31,379 nucleotides of DNA, from positions 243,056 through 274,434 of the forward strand of contig CDMY01000477.1 of the NCBI GenBank assembly GCA_001179505.1. The letters run 5' to 3'. Shown in pieces: positions 21,535-30,157 of this stretch. The stretch's first letter is position 1. Each line of letters begins with the position of its first letter. Made by a program: the position numbers and the translations under genes. Under the pieces are notes generated by a model. It was given only the letters and a program-made list of their open reading frames with translations. It did no database searches and was not told the DNA's origin. This stretch comes from Vitrella brassicaformis. Its lineage: Eukaryota > Sar > Vitrellaceae.

Positions 21535-22511
21535 TCAGAGGAACCTGCTCCTCTTCCACACATCGATGGGCAGCGGGTTGTCATCGGGCGGCAGCTCACG
21601 CACATCGGGCCGGGCAATAGGAGGGAAGTGGTCCGCCTCATCAGCAGACGGCAGGATCAGCTCCTCCCCATCTCCACCTGCCGCACCCTCGTGCTGCTGT
21701 TGTTGTAGTCCTTCAAGCTGTGGCTGTCTGGTCTCTTGCGCGTCGATGTGGCCGTCATCAGCCACGCCGATGTCACGAAATGTGTCGGGCAGCAACTCAC
21801 CACAGCTGCACAAACGGCACACACATGGACAGCTTGGTTGGATCACTCTTTCGATCTGCCTGCCCCCCCACACACATACCGGTAGATGGTGACGGGTCTC
21901 CTGGGTCTGCCCATCACTGTGCCGACATCTTCGATGGCCTCGAGGGCGTCCCAGCCGTCGATGAGCTGCCCGAAGACAACGTGCTTGCCGTCAAGCCACG
22001 GACAGGGCGCGAAAGTGATGAAGAACTGGCTGTTGTTGCTGTGCCGACGGCGCGTCTTGGCCATCGACAGCACACCCCTGAATGATCAATTGCACCCATT
22101 GTGTCACACATACAAACACGGGCAGCTGTCCGCTGTCTGCCCCTGTGTGTGTCTGAGTGCACTGTCTGACCTCTTGGAGTGTTTGTAAAGGAACTTCTCG
22201 TCCCTGAAGAACTGCCCGTAGATGGACTCCCCGCCATGCCCGTCGCCCATGTTGAAGTCGCCACCCTGGCACATGAACCCAGGCACCACTCGGTGCACCG
22301 GCACACCCTTGTACCACCGAGGCCGCAGGTAGTAGCCCAGCCCGGTCTCGCCAGTGCACAGGCACCTGAAGTTCTCGGCCGTGATGGGCAGCTCGTCGGC
22401 GAACAGCTCGAAGACCAGCCGCCCGACGTCCCGGCCGCCCACACTCATGTCCAGAAACACACGGGGAGAGGGCACCTTCGGGAAGCGGGAGGCCAGGCTG
22501 CTTCCACTCAT
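21535..22511 (-). CDS. Cyclophilin-type peptidyl-prolyl isomerase with C-terminal tail
   Basis: Catalyses cis-trans isomerisation of Xaa-Pro bonds. Exons 22171-22511, 21880-22077, 21535-21805 give 269 residues with closed phases. The isomerase domain is complete: [22 protein letters not shown] (equivalents of R55, F60, M61, Q63 of cyclophilin A), NSQFFIT (F113) and [10 protein letters not shown] (W121, H126). An insertion relative to cyclophilin A lies around [15 protein letters not shown]. The last exon adds about 80 residues rich in Gln, Asp, Glu and Pro ([29 protein letters not shown]) that I do not recognise. No signal peptide or membrane segment; probably cytosolic or nuclear. Convergent with the MYND gene 221 bp away. 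Confidence 0.96.
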
Positions 22512-23185
22512 CTCCTCGAGCAGATCAGCACGATTCTGGTGACGACATCACGTAGCAGCTGCCGTCAGCACCAGATCTCCGCGTTTCGGTTGATCCATTT
22601 TTGTTGTGGCTTCAAGCTCGCATTCGGCGCAGATCTCTCGCCGTCGAATTGGCACTCATGATTGTACGCCGCTTGACCCGCCTCTTGTCGTCCATAACGA
22701 GAAACGGCCTGCCTCAAGCTGAAGCATCATGCACTCATTCATCTGCCGCCCACAGCACAGCTGTAGACGGCCTGCTGCCCGCCCTCGCCCGTGCCCGGCG
22801 AGATCACCGTGAACGATGCAGGCAGGATCAGAGCCTTGCAGCGTGTCCGCCGTCGCTGGCCCTCGCCCGTGCCCGGCGAGATCACCGTGAACGATGCAGG
22901 CAGGATCAGAGCCTTGCAGCGTGTCCGCCGTCGCTGGCCCTCGCCCGTGCCCGGCGAGATCACCGTGAACGATGCAGGCAGGATCAGAGCCTTGCAGCGT
23001 GTCCGCCGTCGCTGGCGTGTGCGCTGCTGCTGAGTATGTGGGCATCTTCCCATCTGCAGCTCGACAGACGGCGGGCCTGTGTGCGGTGCGAGGAGAGCCT
23101 CGAAGCCGCACTGACGGAAGGGGAGGAGCCTCGTGCTGCTGAAAACGGTACGCATATTCAGTAGGGAGGCAGTTGAGAGGTGGTT
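22512..23185. promoter_or_regulatory. Divergent intergenic region, cyclophilin / Nudix
   Basis: 674 bases between divergent starts. The right part is dominated by the 78-bp triplication at 22781-23014. ORFs on both strands cross it, but they reflect the repeat having no stop in several frames, and I see no recognisable protein. A short untranslated or upstream exon of the Nudix gene cannot be excluded. Confidence 0.5.
22781..23014. repeat. Perfect 78-bp tandem repeat, three copies
   Basis: Copies at 22781-22858, 22859-22936 and 22937-23014, beginning GCCCTCGCCCGTGCCCGGCG. By eye they are identical. The 78-bp unit equals 26 codons, so frames on both strands stay open (for example PGEITVNDAGRIRALQ repeats on the + strand). 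Confidence 0.95.
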
Positions 23186-24853
23186 ATGACGAGTATGGGT
23201 GGCTGTCTTGCGCTTGGTCGGTCAGATGGCGAGCCGCATCTGTTGGGCGGCAAGCAGGATGCTTACGGCGGCCTCATTGTCGACCCACAAACACTCCACA
23301 GGGACAAACAGGAGTTCGAACGAAGTACGCAACAATTAAGTACACGTGTGTCTGCAATGCTCTGTGCATCTGTGTGTGTGTTTTGTTTTGTGTCTGCCTG
23401 TATGCAGCATTGGAGAGCTCCCTTGTCCACTGGCGTCAGGCCGGCTACAGGGGGATATGGATGAAGATACCCAAAGGTATGTCAGAATGAGAAAGAAGCA
23501 GCACACGGCAAACAGCACGGCCGCCATGACGGCTCCTGTGTTGTGTGGTGTGGTGTGGGTTTCGGAGCAGATTTGGTCCATTTAGTGCCCGTCGCTGTGC
23601 AGAAAGGCGAGTTCTCCTTCCACCATTGCGAGAGGTACCAATGCACAGACCTAACACAAACCTACAGGCTGTCATGCCTTCGTTCGGTTGTTGATCCATG
23701 TGTCAGCGACTACATCATGCTGACGCGTTGGCTGCCGTCGTCGTCGAGTCCGCTGCCCAGCGGGGCGTCGCACCATGTGGGTGTGGGGGCGGCCATCATC
23801 AACGACCGGAACCAGGTGCTGCTGGTGCAGGAGGCTAACGGACCACTCAAGGGCAGGGGCATCTGGAAGATGCCGACAGGTGGGTGGGTATACCTCCATC
23901 CATCCATCCACACCAACACACGTGTTGTGCGCACATCCCTATGTGTCTGCAGGTCATGTGCACAACGGGGAGAGTCTGGTGGAGGCTGCCATCAGGGAGG
24001 TCAGCCAGGCGCCGACTGGCTGGGGGCTGCACTTATTCTCTCTCCCTGTGTGTGTGTGTGTGTGTGTGAGAAGGCAAAGGAGGAGACGGGCATCGACACC
24101 GAGTTCGACTCCATCCTCGCATTCAGGCAGGCAAAGCCAATATACGCACACTCACGCAGAGGGATTTGCGGCATCTATGCCCTGATGAGTGCATTTGTGT
24201 GTGTGTGTGTGTGTGTTGTGTAAATGTAGGGAGTCCCACGGCGGTCCGCCCGTCACGGGCGGCAAGAGCGACCTCTTCTTTGTCGTCAAACTGAGACCAC
24301 TGCAAAGTGCAGAAGAGGTCAGCACGGCACCCCTGCACACAAAACACACACACGCCGCCCAGCCCACATGTCTTGCCATATGTGTGTGTGTGTGTGTAAT
24401 GTGCAGCTGGAGATTTCGCCGCAGGACGGCGAAATCTCCGCGGCCCAGTGGGTGCCGGTGAGCCACCTTGAGAGCATCTCCAAGTTCAAGCCCGGCACCG
24501 TCTACCACACCTTCAACACACTTGCAGCCCGCTCCGCCTTACCACACACGGACGACCCCTCCCCCTCTCTCCCTCCCCCTCCGTCTAAGTCATCCCTGCC
24601 ACACATGAGCGCCGCTAACGCCGTGCCAGCTGTCAACTACCCACTTGGTGTGGGTGGGGGCTTCGAGGCAATGCCGGCAGTAAGGCGGCTGGATGGGCCG
24701 AATGACCCGCTGTTCCTCACACACGGGGAGCCCTACAGGGGCATCCGGGGGTGGAAGAAGCTGCCGGCGGGCTTCCGCGGGAAGATCGACTCGTTCTACT
24801 TCGTGACGCCGGTCCCACCGGAGGCCGCTCACCTGCTGAGAGATGATAATTGA
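23186..24853 (+). CDS. Nudix hydrolase, NUDT6 / plant NUDT2-10 type
   Basis: Predicted hydrolase of a nucleoside diphosphate linked to X (ADP-ribose or NADH are typical of relatives), 359 residues. Exons 23186-23324, 23408-23476, 23571-23634, 23707-23879, 23953-23999, 24074-24126, 24230-24317, 24407-24853; 1080 nt, phases close. The N-terminal pre-Nudix domain is recognisable (GGLIVDPQ, GYRGIWMKIPK, LVPVAVQKGEFSFHHCE, YIMLTRWLP). The Nudix domain follows: HHVGVGAAIINDRNQVLLVQ, GIWKMPTG, and a complete Nudix box GX5EX7REUXEEXGU at residues about 149-171 across three exons. Then LAFRESHGG and GKSDLFFVVKLRPL. The C-terminal extension of about 115 residues, with GIRGWKKLPAGFRGKIDSFY, is unrecognised. 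Intron 6 (24127-24229) needs a GC donor to restore LAFRESH. Start: first in-frame ATG at 23186. Confidence 0.94.
24127..24229 (+). other. GC-AG intron in the Nudix gene
   Basis: The exon ends GCATTCAG and the intron begins GCAGGC. The acceptor is TGTAG before GGAGTCCC. Phase 2 joins the family motif L-A-F-R-E-S-H. The nearest GT (24188) is in the wrong phase and adds unrelated residues. Confidence 0.75.
24409..24439 (+). repeat. 13-bp perfect inverted repeat inside the last Nudix exon
   Basis: GGAGATTTCGCCG, spacer CAGGA, then CGGCGAAATCTCC. It starts two bases after the acceptor of intron 7. It codes for the conserved E-I-S-P-Q-D-G-E-I-S segment and could form a stable RNA stem next to the splice site. 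Confidence 0.9.
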
Positions 24854-25638
24854 CCAAGATGTGGAGCTAGTGGTGGCTCTCTGGCAATTGAGGGAGGGAG
24901 GGAGGGAGGGAGGGAGAGTGACGGAATTGGCCGTTGGCAGGGCCGAGTCTCTGTCTGCCTGTTTTGCGTGCGTGTTGGGTGTGCATAGGTAGGTAGGTAG
25001 CAGTTTTGTCTGGTGTGGCAGTCAGTGACTCAATGAGTGAGTCGCAATGCGAGATGTGAAGCGCAAGAAGAAACTGTATTAGCTCAACCAGGGCGGCAAC
25101 ATCCACCACGTAGTTGAGCTACTGCAGTTTCTTCTTGCGCTTCAGTCAGCCAGATGCATTATGTGCTCATGTGTGAACGTTCGACAGTGGCCTGGGAACA
25201 CTGTTGTGTTCTCTTTGGGTGCTCGGCCGTGGTCGTCGGACGTATTGAATTTCACTGCCTGTGACGAGCGCCAGACAGGAGACAGGGAGAACGTCCACCG
25301 AACGGGTGCGTGCCACGAGAGAATACTACAAGACCTTCCTTCCCTGAGGCACTAGAACTGGCCTCGAAGTACGACTCTACCCCCGGCAGCCGGTGTAGTG
25401 TCAGGTGTGTACGTTTGTGTCTATATGTGCTGTTCATGGCGGCCACACACGCACTGCACTGACGTGATGCTGTCTGTACAAACATGCACATTGCATACAC
25501 CCCTCCCCCCGCCGTCGCTCGATCATCTCTGTACAGGTGGTTTGAGATATCTGTCATGTGCTGACTGGGATGTACAGGATTAAGTGAGTCCCTCACCCAC
25601 TCAATCTTGTACATGCCTGTCCCCACATGACAGATATC
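24854..25638. other. Convergent intergenic region with G-tracts and two palindromes
   Basis: 785 bases between the Nudix stop and the end of the methyltransferase gene. It holds a (GGGA)6 run at 24891-24917, an AGGT run at about 24987-25000, a hairpin at 25058-25143 and most of a longer hairpin at 25537-25647. ORFs here are short and unsupported. Confidence 0.6.
25058..25143. repeat. 31-bp inverted repeat with 24-nt loop
   Basis: Left arm 25058-25088 and right arm 25113-25143, starting GAAGCGCAAGAAGAAACTG on the left; 29 of 31 positions pair. It lies between converging genes and outside any CDS. Confidence 0.9.
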
Positions 25639-25647
25639 TCAAACCAC
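25537..25647. repeat. 53-nt-arm imperfect palindrome with 5-nt loop
   Basis: Outer arms 25537-25560 and 25624-25647 are perfect (24 bp, GTGGTTTGAGATATCTGTCA...). A 9-by-9 internal loop follows, then inner arms 25570-25589 and 25595-25614 with 17 of 20 matches. The loop is CCCTC at 25590-25594. The right outer arm contains the last codons and TGA of the methyltransferase gene. Confidence 0.92.
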
Positions 25648-27321
25648 TTTGTCAGCTGCGGGAGTAATCTGCTTCATGGGAGAGGGGATCGACCGCTGGT
25701 AGGGGTCCAGCACATGGATGCCGCGCTTCCAATCCAACGCACGACCCCTGCACTCATGCCCATGCATCCATCAAACACAAAGTGTGTGGTGTCTTGATGG
25801 CCGGCTAAGTGGCTGACCTGCTGGGCGAGGCGACGAAGGGCGACCTGGACACCTCGGGGAAGTGGTGGTGCTTCATCTGGTACATCAGCAAACTCCCTGG
25901 TGAACGGACACGATACCAAGCTCCCACGTGTTGGTTTGGCGCATGTGTGTATGTGATGTGATGTTTCTTCTTCCGACCTGACACAGCGACGTCGAGATTG
26001 CGCATGTCGAAGTCGGGCAGGTCGACGGGATGCTGTGGACACAACGACTGACTGTGACAGCTGAGCTGCCTGCCTGCCTGCATGGCTGACCTCTATCCTG
26101 AGCTTGCGCGCCTTCTGGGGTATCCCAAACGGCGCATAGTACTCCTCACGCACCATCAGACACACACCTAATCGACACACGCGCAGAAGCTGGTAAAGAA
26201 ATGCAATTACTCTTCCTCTCCCGCACCCGTATCTGCGCATACCTCTTTCCTTTGTGAAGTCCTGCTGCGTGATGTCTGCGCCGCGGTAGTGCGCCGCCGT
26301 CAGGCACAGCTTGTAATGGTCCACGAACTTCATCAAGTCGTCCAGGGTCCCATACCTGCACGCCATAAAACAGCGAGCAAAGCGATCCATCAATTCGCTG
26401 TGTGGCTGTGTACCTGTGTGGCAGGTAGAACAGTGCGCCCTGCGATGCCCTGATGGCGTCATGGTGCAGCGGGTCCACACACGTGGGCAAGAAGAAGGCA
26501 CCGTGCCAATGCATCGACACCTGCACACACACGCACACACACAGATACATATGTCCAAGGACGATGATGATGTACGCCAGGCAGCTTACCGCAGACCGCA
26601 GGAGTGTGCCGAGCAGTGCAGGGTCCTCAATGTAATCGAACACCAGCATCAACCTGCACACAACACAACACACGCATACAATACATTCTCCCTCCTCCCA
26701 TGCGGCCCATATCTGGCTGGCTGGCTGGCTGGCTGGCTCGCTGACAGACTGACCGTGGGTCGCCGAAGGCGTCTGTTGGTGCGGGCATGTCGATCTCGCC
26801 GACGATGCCGCCGTCGAACGACTTGAGGTGCGCCACGCGCCGCAGCAGCTTCTGATCCACCTGGTACCACCCACCCTCCTCCATCCAAATGCCATGGTCA
26901 CTCGGCAGCGCATCTCTGCACGCAAACAAACGAGAGAGGGAGGGAGGGAGGGAGGGAGGGACATTCATCGTGGGGGGAAGGTTCTCTCTGCGTTAATGAA
27001 TGCGTACGTGGTGAGGACGCGCTTGAAGACGTATTTGTCGCTGAGTTCTCGCAGGAGCTTCCAGCCCGACACCACACAGGTCTCCTTGCGCAGCCGATAG
27101 CTCCTGTTGGTGCTCAGCTTCATCAAGTGCTCGATGACGGGATCATGCGCAGACACGATCTTCCTCTTGCGTGGTGGGCCGGTGGCCGTCACGGCCCTGC
27201 TGAGGGCCGACAGCTCATCGGTTGATGGCGGGGTAGCATTGCGGCGATGCCCTGGCGTCAGATCTTTGGGCAGATGGGCGAACTTCTTGTATACAATGCG
27301 CGATGCTGTGCGGGACGACAT
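25639..27321 (-). CDS. TrmH/SpoU-family RNA 2'-O-ribose methyltransferase
   Basis: Predicted SPOUT-fold enzyme methylating the 2'-OH of rRNA or tRNA with S-adenosylmethionine. Exons 27008-27321, 26754-26915, 26590-26653, 26414-26520, 26243-26355, 26091-26167, 25978-26032, 25818-25896, 25639-25747; 1080 nt, 359 residues, phases close. Substrate-binding domain near residues 60-100 (NRSYRLRKETCVVSGWKLLR). SPOUT motif 1 is LMLVFDYIEDPALLGTLLRSA, followed by PTCVDPLHHDAIRASQGALF. The motif-2 region is MVREEYYAPFG, where family members usually have G-N-E. Motif 3 is LPDFDMRNLDVAVSGSLLMY, resembling S-L-N-V-(A/S)-V-A. The same frame is open upstream to an ATG at 27717, so a 132-residue basic N-terminal extension (organelle targeting?) is possible; I chose 27321. 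Confidence 0.85.
26938..26960 (-). repeat. GGGA run in methyltransferase intron 1
   Basis: About six GGGA units on the + strand, so the transcript carries a CCCT-type pyrimidine tract about 20 nt upstream of the exon 2 acceptor at 26916-26917. It may act as the polypyrimidine tract. Confidence 0.7.
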
Positions 27322-27881
27322 CTCGATTGATGAGTTATGCTGCACCACCAGAACAGATGACGTAAGGAATGACTTCCCTCGGCGAGAATTGGAGACGGGA
27401 CGAGAAATTCGAAATTCGAGACAGAAATTTCGGCCCGCTTTCCATTTTTCGCCTCCGCAGCGCCTTTCACCCTTCTTTCGGCCACAGATGCCCCGCTTCT
27501 TCTTCTTTCCATCTGGTTTTTGGCTTGTGTGGTCCGCTCCATCACCCTCTACCCCCCACAACTCGTCCGGTTTTGTCTGCCACTTCCTTCCACTACCGCC
27601 GGGCCACGAGCAAGGCCTCCTCCGCCGGTGGCGCCCTGCCTTTTGCCGAACGGTGGCGACTGCCTGACGCCTGTCTGGCGTCAACTCAAGTGCGCGTACG
27701 GCTTCTTTTGCCTTCAAACTTTGAGCATCCTCTCAGGTGAGTAGACATGTCATGTCTTTGGGTTGGCTGTGGTGATGTTATGGTGTATGGATGATGTTCA
27801 AGGATGACTGCATAGTCTGTTTCATTGCTGTGGTGATCTCACTGTGCCCTGTTGGCATGCTTGTGTGCAGCAGATGAAACT
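27322..27881. promoter_or_regulatory. Divergent region, methyltransferase / kinase-like gene
   Basis: 560 bases. The - strand frame from the methyltransferase stays open to 27717. On the + strand a strong donor (CTCTCAG then GTGAGTAG) ends at 27736 and the next acceptor-like site is at about 27869, so a 5' exon of the kinase-like gene could lie at about 27500-27736. Short AT-rich repeats of GAAATTCG are at about 27400-27430. Confidence 0.4.
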
Positions 27882-29677
27882 ATGGGTTTTCCTCTTGATG
27901 GCCTCGAGCAGCTTCCCTTCTTCTGTGTGTACCTTCCCTTGTGTGTGCAGAATTGGATTTGCAGGATAGACCCTTCTTCTGTGTGTCCCTTCTTCTGTGT
28001 GTCCCTTCTTCTGTGTGTCGCGAGGGCATTGAGCAATGCAATGACATGCGAGGGCATCGAGCAATGCAATGACATGCGAGGGCCTCGAGCAGCTTCCCTT
28101 CTTCTGTGTGTCCCTTCCCTTGTGTGTGCAGAATTGGATTTGCAGGATAGACGGCCGGCCCTGGGGAGCGGGACCTTCGGCTTGGTGAGACGAATGGAGA
28201 ACAGATTCTTGTCATGGTGTTAATCGAGTGTGTGAAACAGGTTGAGGAAGAACGGCTACGTCAGACGAGGGTTGCCATCAAGTCAATGTTGCTGTCAATG
28301 CAGACAGGTAGGAAGCGGCGTATCTCAGCATGGCTTGATCACATTACGTTGTTGGCTGCCTGCAGGGACAAGGCCATCAAGATGGGAAATATTGAACTTC
28401 GAGAGAGAAGTCAGAGCCTACAGGCAAGTGTGTTCACAGGAGAAGGCCGCAAGTCCGGTGTGTTGGCGCTTGGTGGCTTTGCGTAGCTATATTCGACACC
28501 AATTCATTATGCAGTGTCATGGAGTGTGCCACCACAGGGGCAACGGAGAAGCCAGGGAGGCCAACGCGAGAATCCCCCCCCACTGCATCGTGATGGAGCA
28601 TATTGAATGGGGTCAGCTAGAAAGACAGCAGCAACAACAGTTGGTGTAGTCTTGCGCACCGGAGATGCCTTTCCCACAGATGTCCTGTCGAACTGCCTGC
28701 GAGAACGGCCGACGGCTGAACAAAGACTGATTTGGGCAGAGAAACTGATATGACACAGATATCGATGCCATTCAATGACGTGTTGTTTGGTGTACGTAGG
28801 TGAGTGCAGTGGGCCATATGCATGCCTGTGGTTTCATACACAGAGACGTCAAGCCGCAGGTGAGTACAAACAAAAAGCTTCCTGTCAACTAGAAAGATGC
28901 CTGGCTGCCTGTCTGTCTGCCTGTTATTAGAACGTTCTGATACGTCGGGCTGATCTCGAGCTCAAGTTGGCTGACATAGGGACATGCGAAAGGCTTGAGG
29001 TACGTGATGATGGTGCCAGCTGCAGTACTGGACATTTCATGTATGTCTCTTATGTGTGTGTCTCGGGTGCCACATGATGTGGGGTGTCAGCGGGACGGCT
29101 TCGTGGAACCAGAGGACGCTGGCGGGGCACCCTGCAGTACCAGCCCCGAGAGGCCCTCGCCCATCAGCCACTCAGCGACGCGGTGGATATCTGGTCTCTC
29201 GGTAAGTGCGCAAGTGCATGGGCCATTCATAGACGAGCTCCCACATCAGCCATGTATTGTGATTGAATGTCATTCAGGGTGCTGTCTCATTGAAGTATTC
29301 GGCGGGACGGTGTGGCCGGAAGACTGCAGGAGTAATCGTTTCATAGCCGACGCCATCATGCAAGGCGCAACTCCTCTTTTGCCGAACTGGTGGCCACAGT
29401 CGGTCAAAGACATCATTCTGCCCGTGAGCTGAGCACACAAAGGCTGCGTAGATGTCTGCATTCACGTGTGTGGGTTGCGTCCAGTGTTTTGACTGCCCCC
29501 GACGACGACCATACGCCCGACAAAATACTCGACCAAGTGCGAGCCCTGGCTGTCCACAACATTCGTTGTACGCAAATGAGAAAGATACGCATCTATACGT
29601 CTCTATATCTCTTCACTATCCGAGTGATGTGGCCGGGGTCCTTGGCAGTGACGGTGGTTGTCGCTGCCCTGCTTTGA
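27882..29677 (+). CDS. Protein kinase-like gene, possibly decaying
   Basis: Ser/Thr/Tyr kinase fold. Exons inferred: ?-28184, 28241-28307, 28366-28423, 28487-28611, 28680-28747, 28800-28859, 28931-29012, 29091-29201, 29278-29423, 29485-29677. Subdomains in order: Gly-rich loop ALGSGTFGL, VAIKSM (Lys), FEREVRAY (helix C Glu), MQCHGV and IVMEHIEW, HMHACGFIHRDVKPQ then N (catalytic loop intact), KLADIGT (DFG is D-I-G), GTLQYQPREAL, DAVDIWSLG, PNWWPQSVKDIILP, CFDCPRRRPYARQ. Problems: the junction after WAEKL (28747) needs an AT donor, since the exon runs into TGA; an A4 run near 29520 seems one base too long for Q-I-L-D-Q-V-R-A-L; and intron 3 uses GC. The N-terminus is unresolved; the ATG at 27882 lies in repeats. 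Could be functional with unusual splicing, or a pseudogene. Confidence 0.6.
27901..28152. repeat. Nested direct and tandem repeat cluster
   Basis: A 71-bp direct repeat (27901-27971 and 28082-28152, one mismatch seen) begins GCCTCGAGCAGCTTCCCTTC. Between the copies lie a 16-bp unit CCCTTCTTCTGTGTGT three times (27971-28018) and a 28-bp unit beginning GCGAGGGCAT twice (28020-28075), with a third partial start at 28076. The repeat includes TTTGCAG followed by GATAGAC, the probable acceptor of the first kinase exon. Confidence 0.92.
28424..28486 (+). other. GC-AG intron in the kinase-like gene
   Basis: The exon ends TACAG and the intron begins GCAAGT, the canonical GC-donor context. The acceptor GTAG precedes CTATATTCG. 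The phase-2 join gives VRAY-S-YIRHQFIMQ, fitting the helix C to strand 4 region of kinases. Confidence 0.7.
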
Positions 29678-30157
29678 CCTGCCAGCGTCCATGCCGCAAC
29701 CGACACAGACGTGCTGCCCCTCCCACCGCCACCACCACACGGACGTGCTGCCCCATGTGTGTGCGGAAGGGATTTTGCCCAATTGTCCCTCGACGCGCCA
29801 TGAACGTCAGCTTCCGTCGGCAGATATGTGTCGCATCGGCTGATCCGTGGTCTCTGTCCTTGTCTGTCTCTGTCTGCAGTTGGCCTCCCTCAGTCAGAGT
29901 CGACGTACGTCGATATCTATTACCACATCCACAGGTACAATTTCGGGAAGATTTCCTGTCGCCACCCGCCTCCCCTCACACCCACGGCCCTCCAATCAAT
30001 CAAGAAGGAGATGATCATCGGTCTGCGCGGGATATACTTTTTTCGTCCTTGCTCACCTCACGGCGGCGCACTCGATGAACAGGCTGGGAGTGGACAACGT
30101 AAGCAGCACATCCCTATTTGGCACATTCCAAGACCCTCCCGCTGCTCCCTTTCTTAG
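29678..30157 (+). other. Unresolved stretch between kinase-like and last gene
   Basis: 480 bases with several short open frames but no recognisable protein. A possible small exon lies at about 29880-29935 (STYVDIYYHIH, followed by GTACAA), and another ends at 30096 (GTGGACAAC before GTAAGC). These may be 5' exons of the next gene, but I cannot fix the chain. Confidence 0.35.

Noticed and set aside
22781-23014. CRISPR-like array
   Set aside because: The units are contiguous 78-bp tandem copies with no unique spacers, in a eukaryotic context.
22656-23155. Minus-strand frames of 138-151 codons across the 78-bp repeats
   Set aside because: They stay open only because the 78-bp unit is a multiple of three and lacks stops; no start context, no homology, and + strand frames are equally open.
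27369-27740. 123-codon plus-strand frame in the divergent region
   Set aside because: No motif or homology; only its end coincides with a good donor, so I mention it as a possible 5' exon and not as a gene.
29091-29201. Frameshift at the GGGG run in the kinase activation segment (GTASWNQRTLAG against GTLQYQPREAL)
   Set aside because: A donor at 29012 (GATGATG before GTGCCA) puts the exon in the GTLQYQPREAL frame without any indel, so a lesion is not required there.
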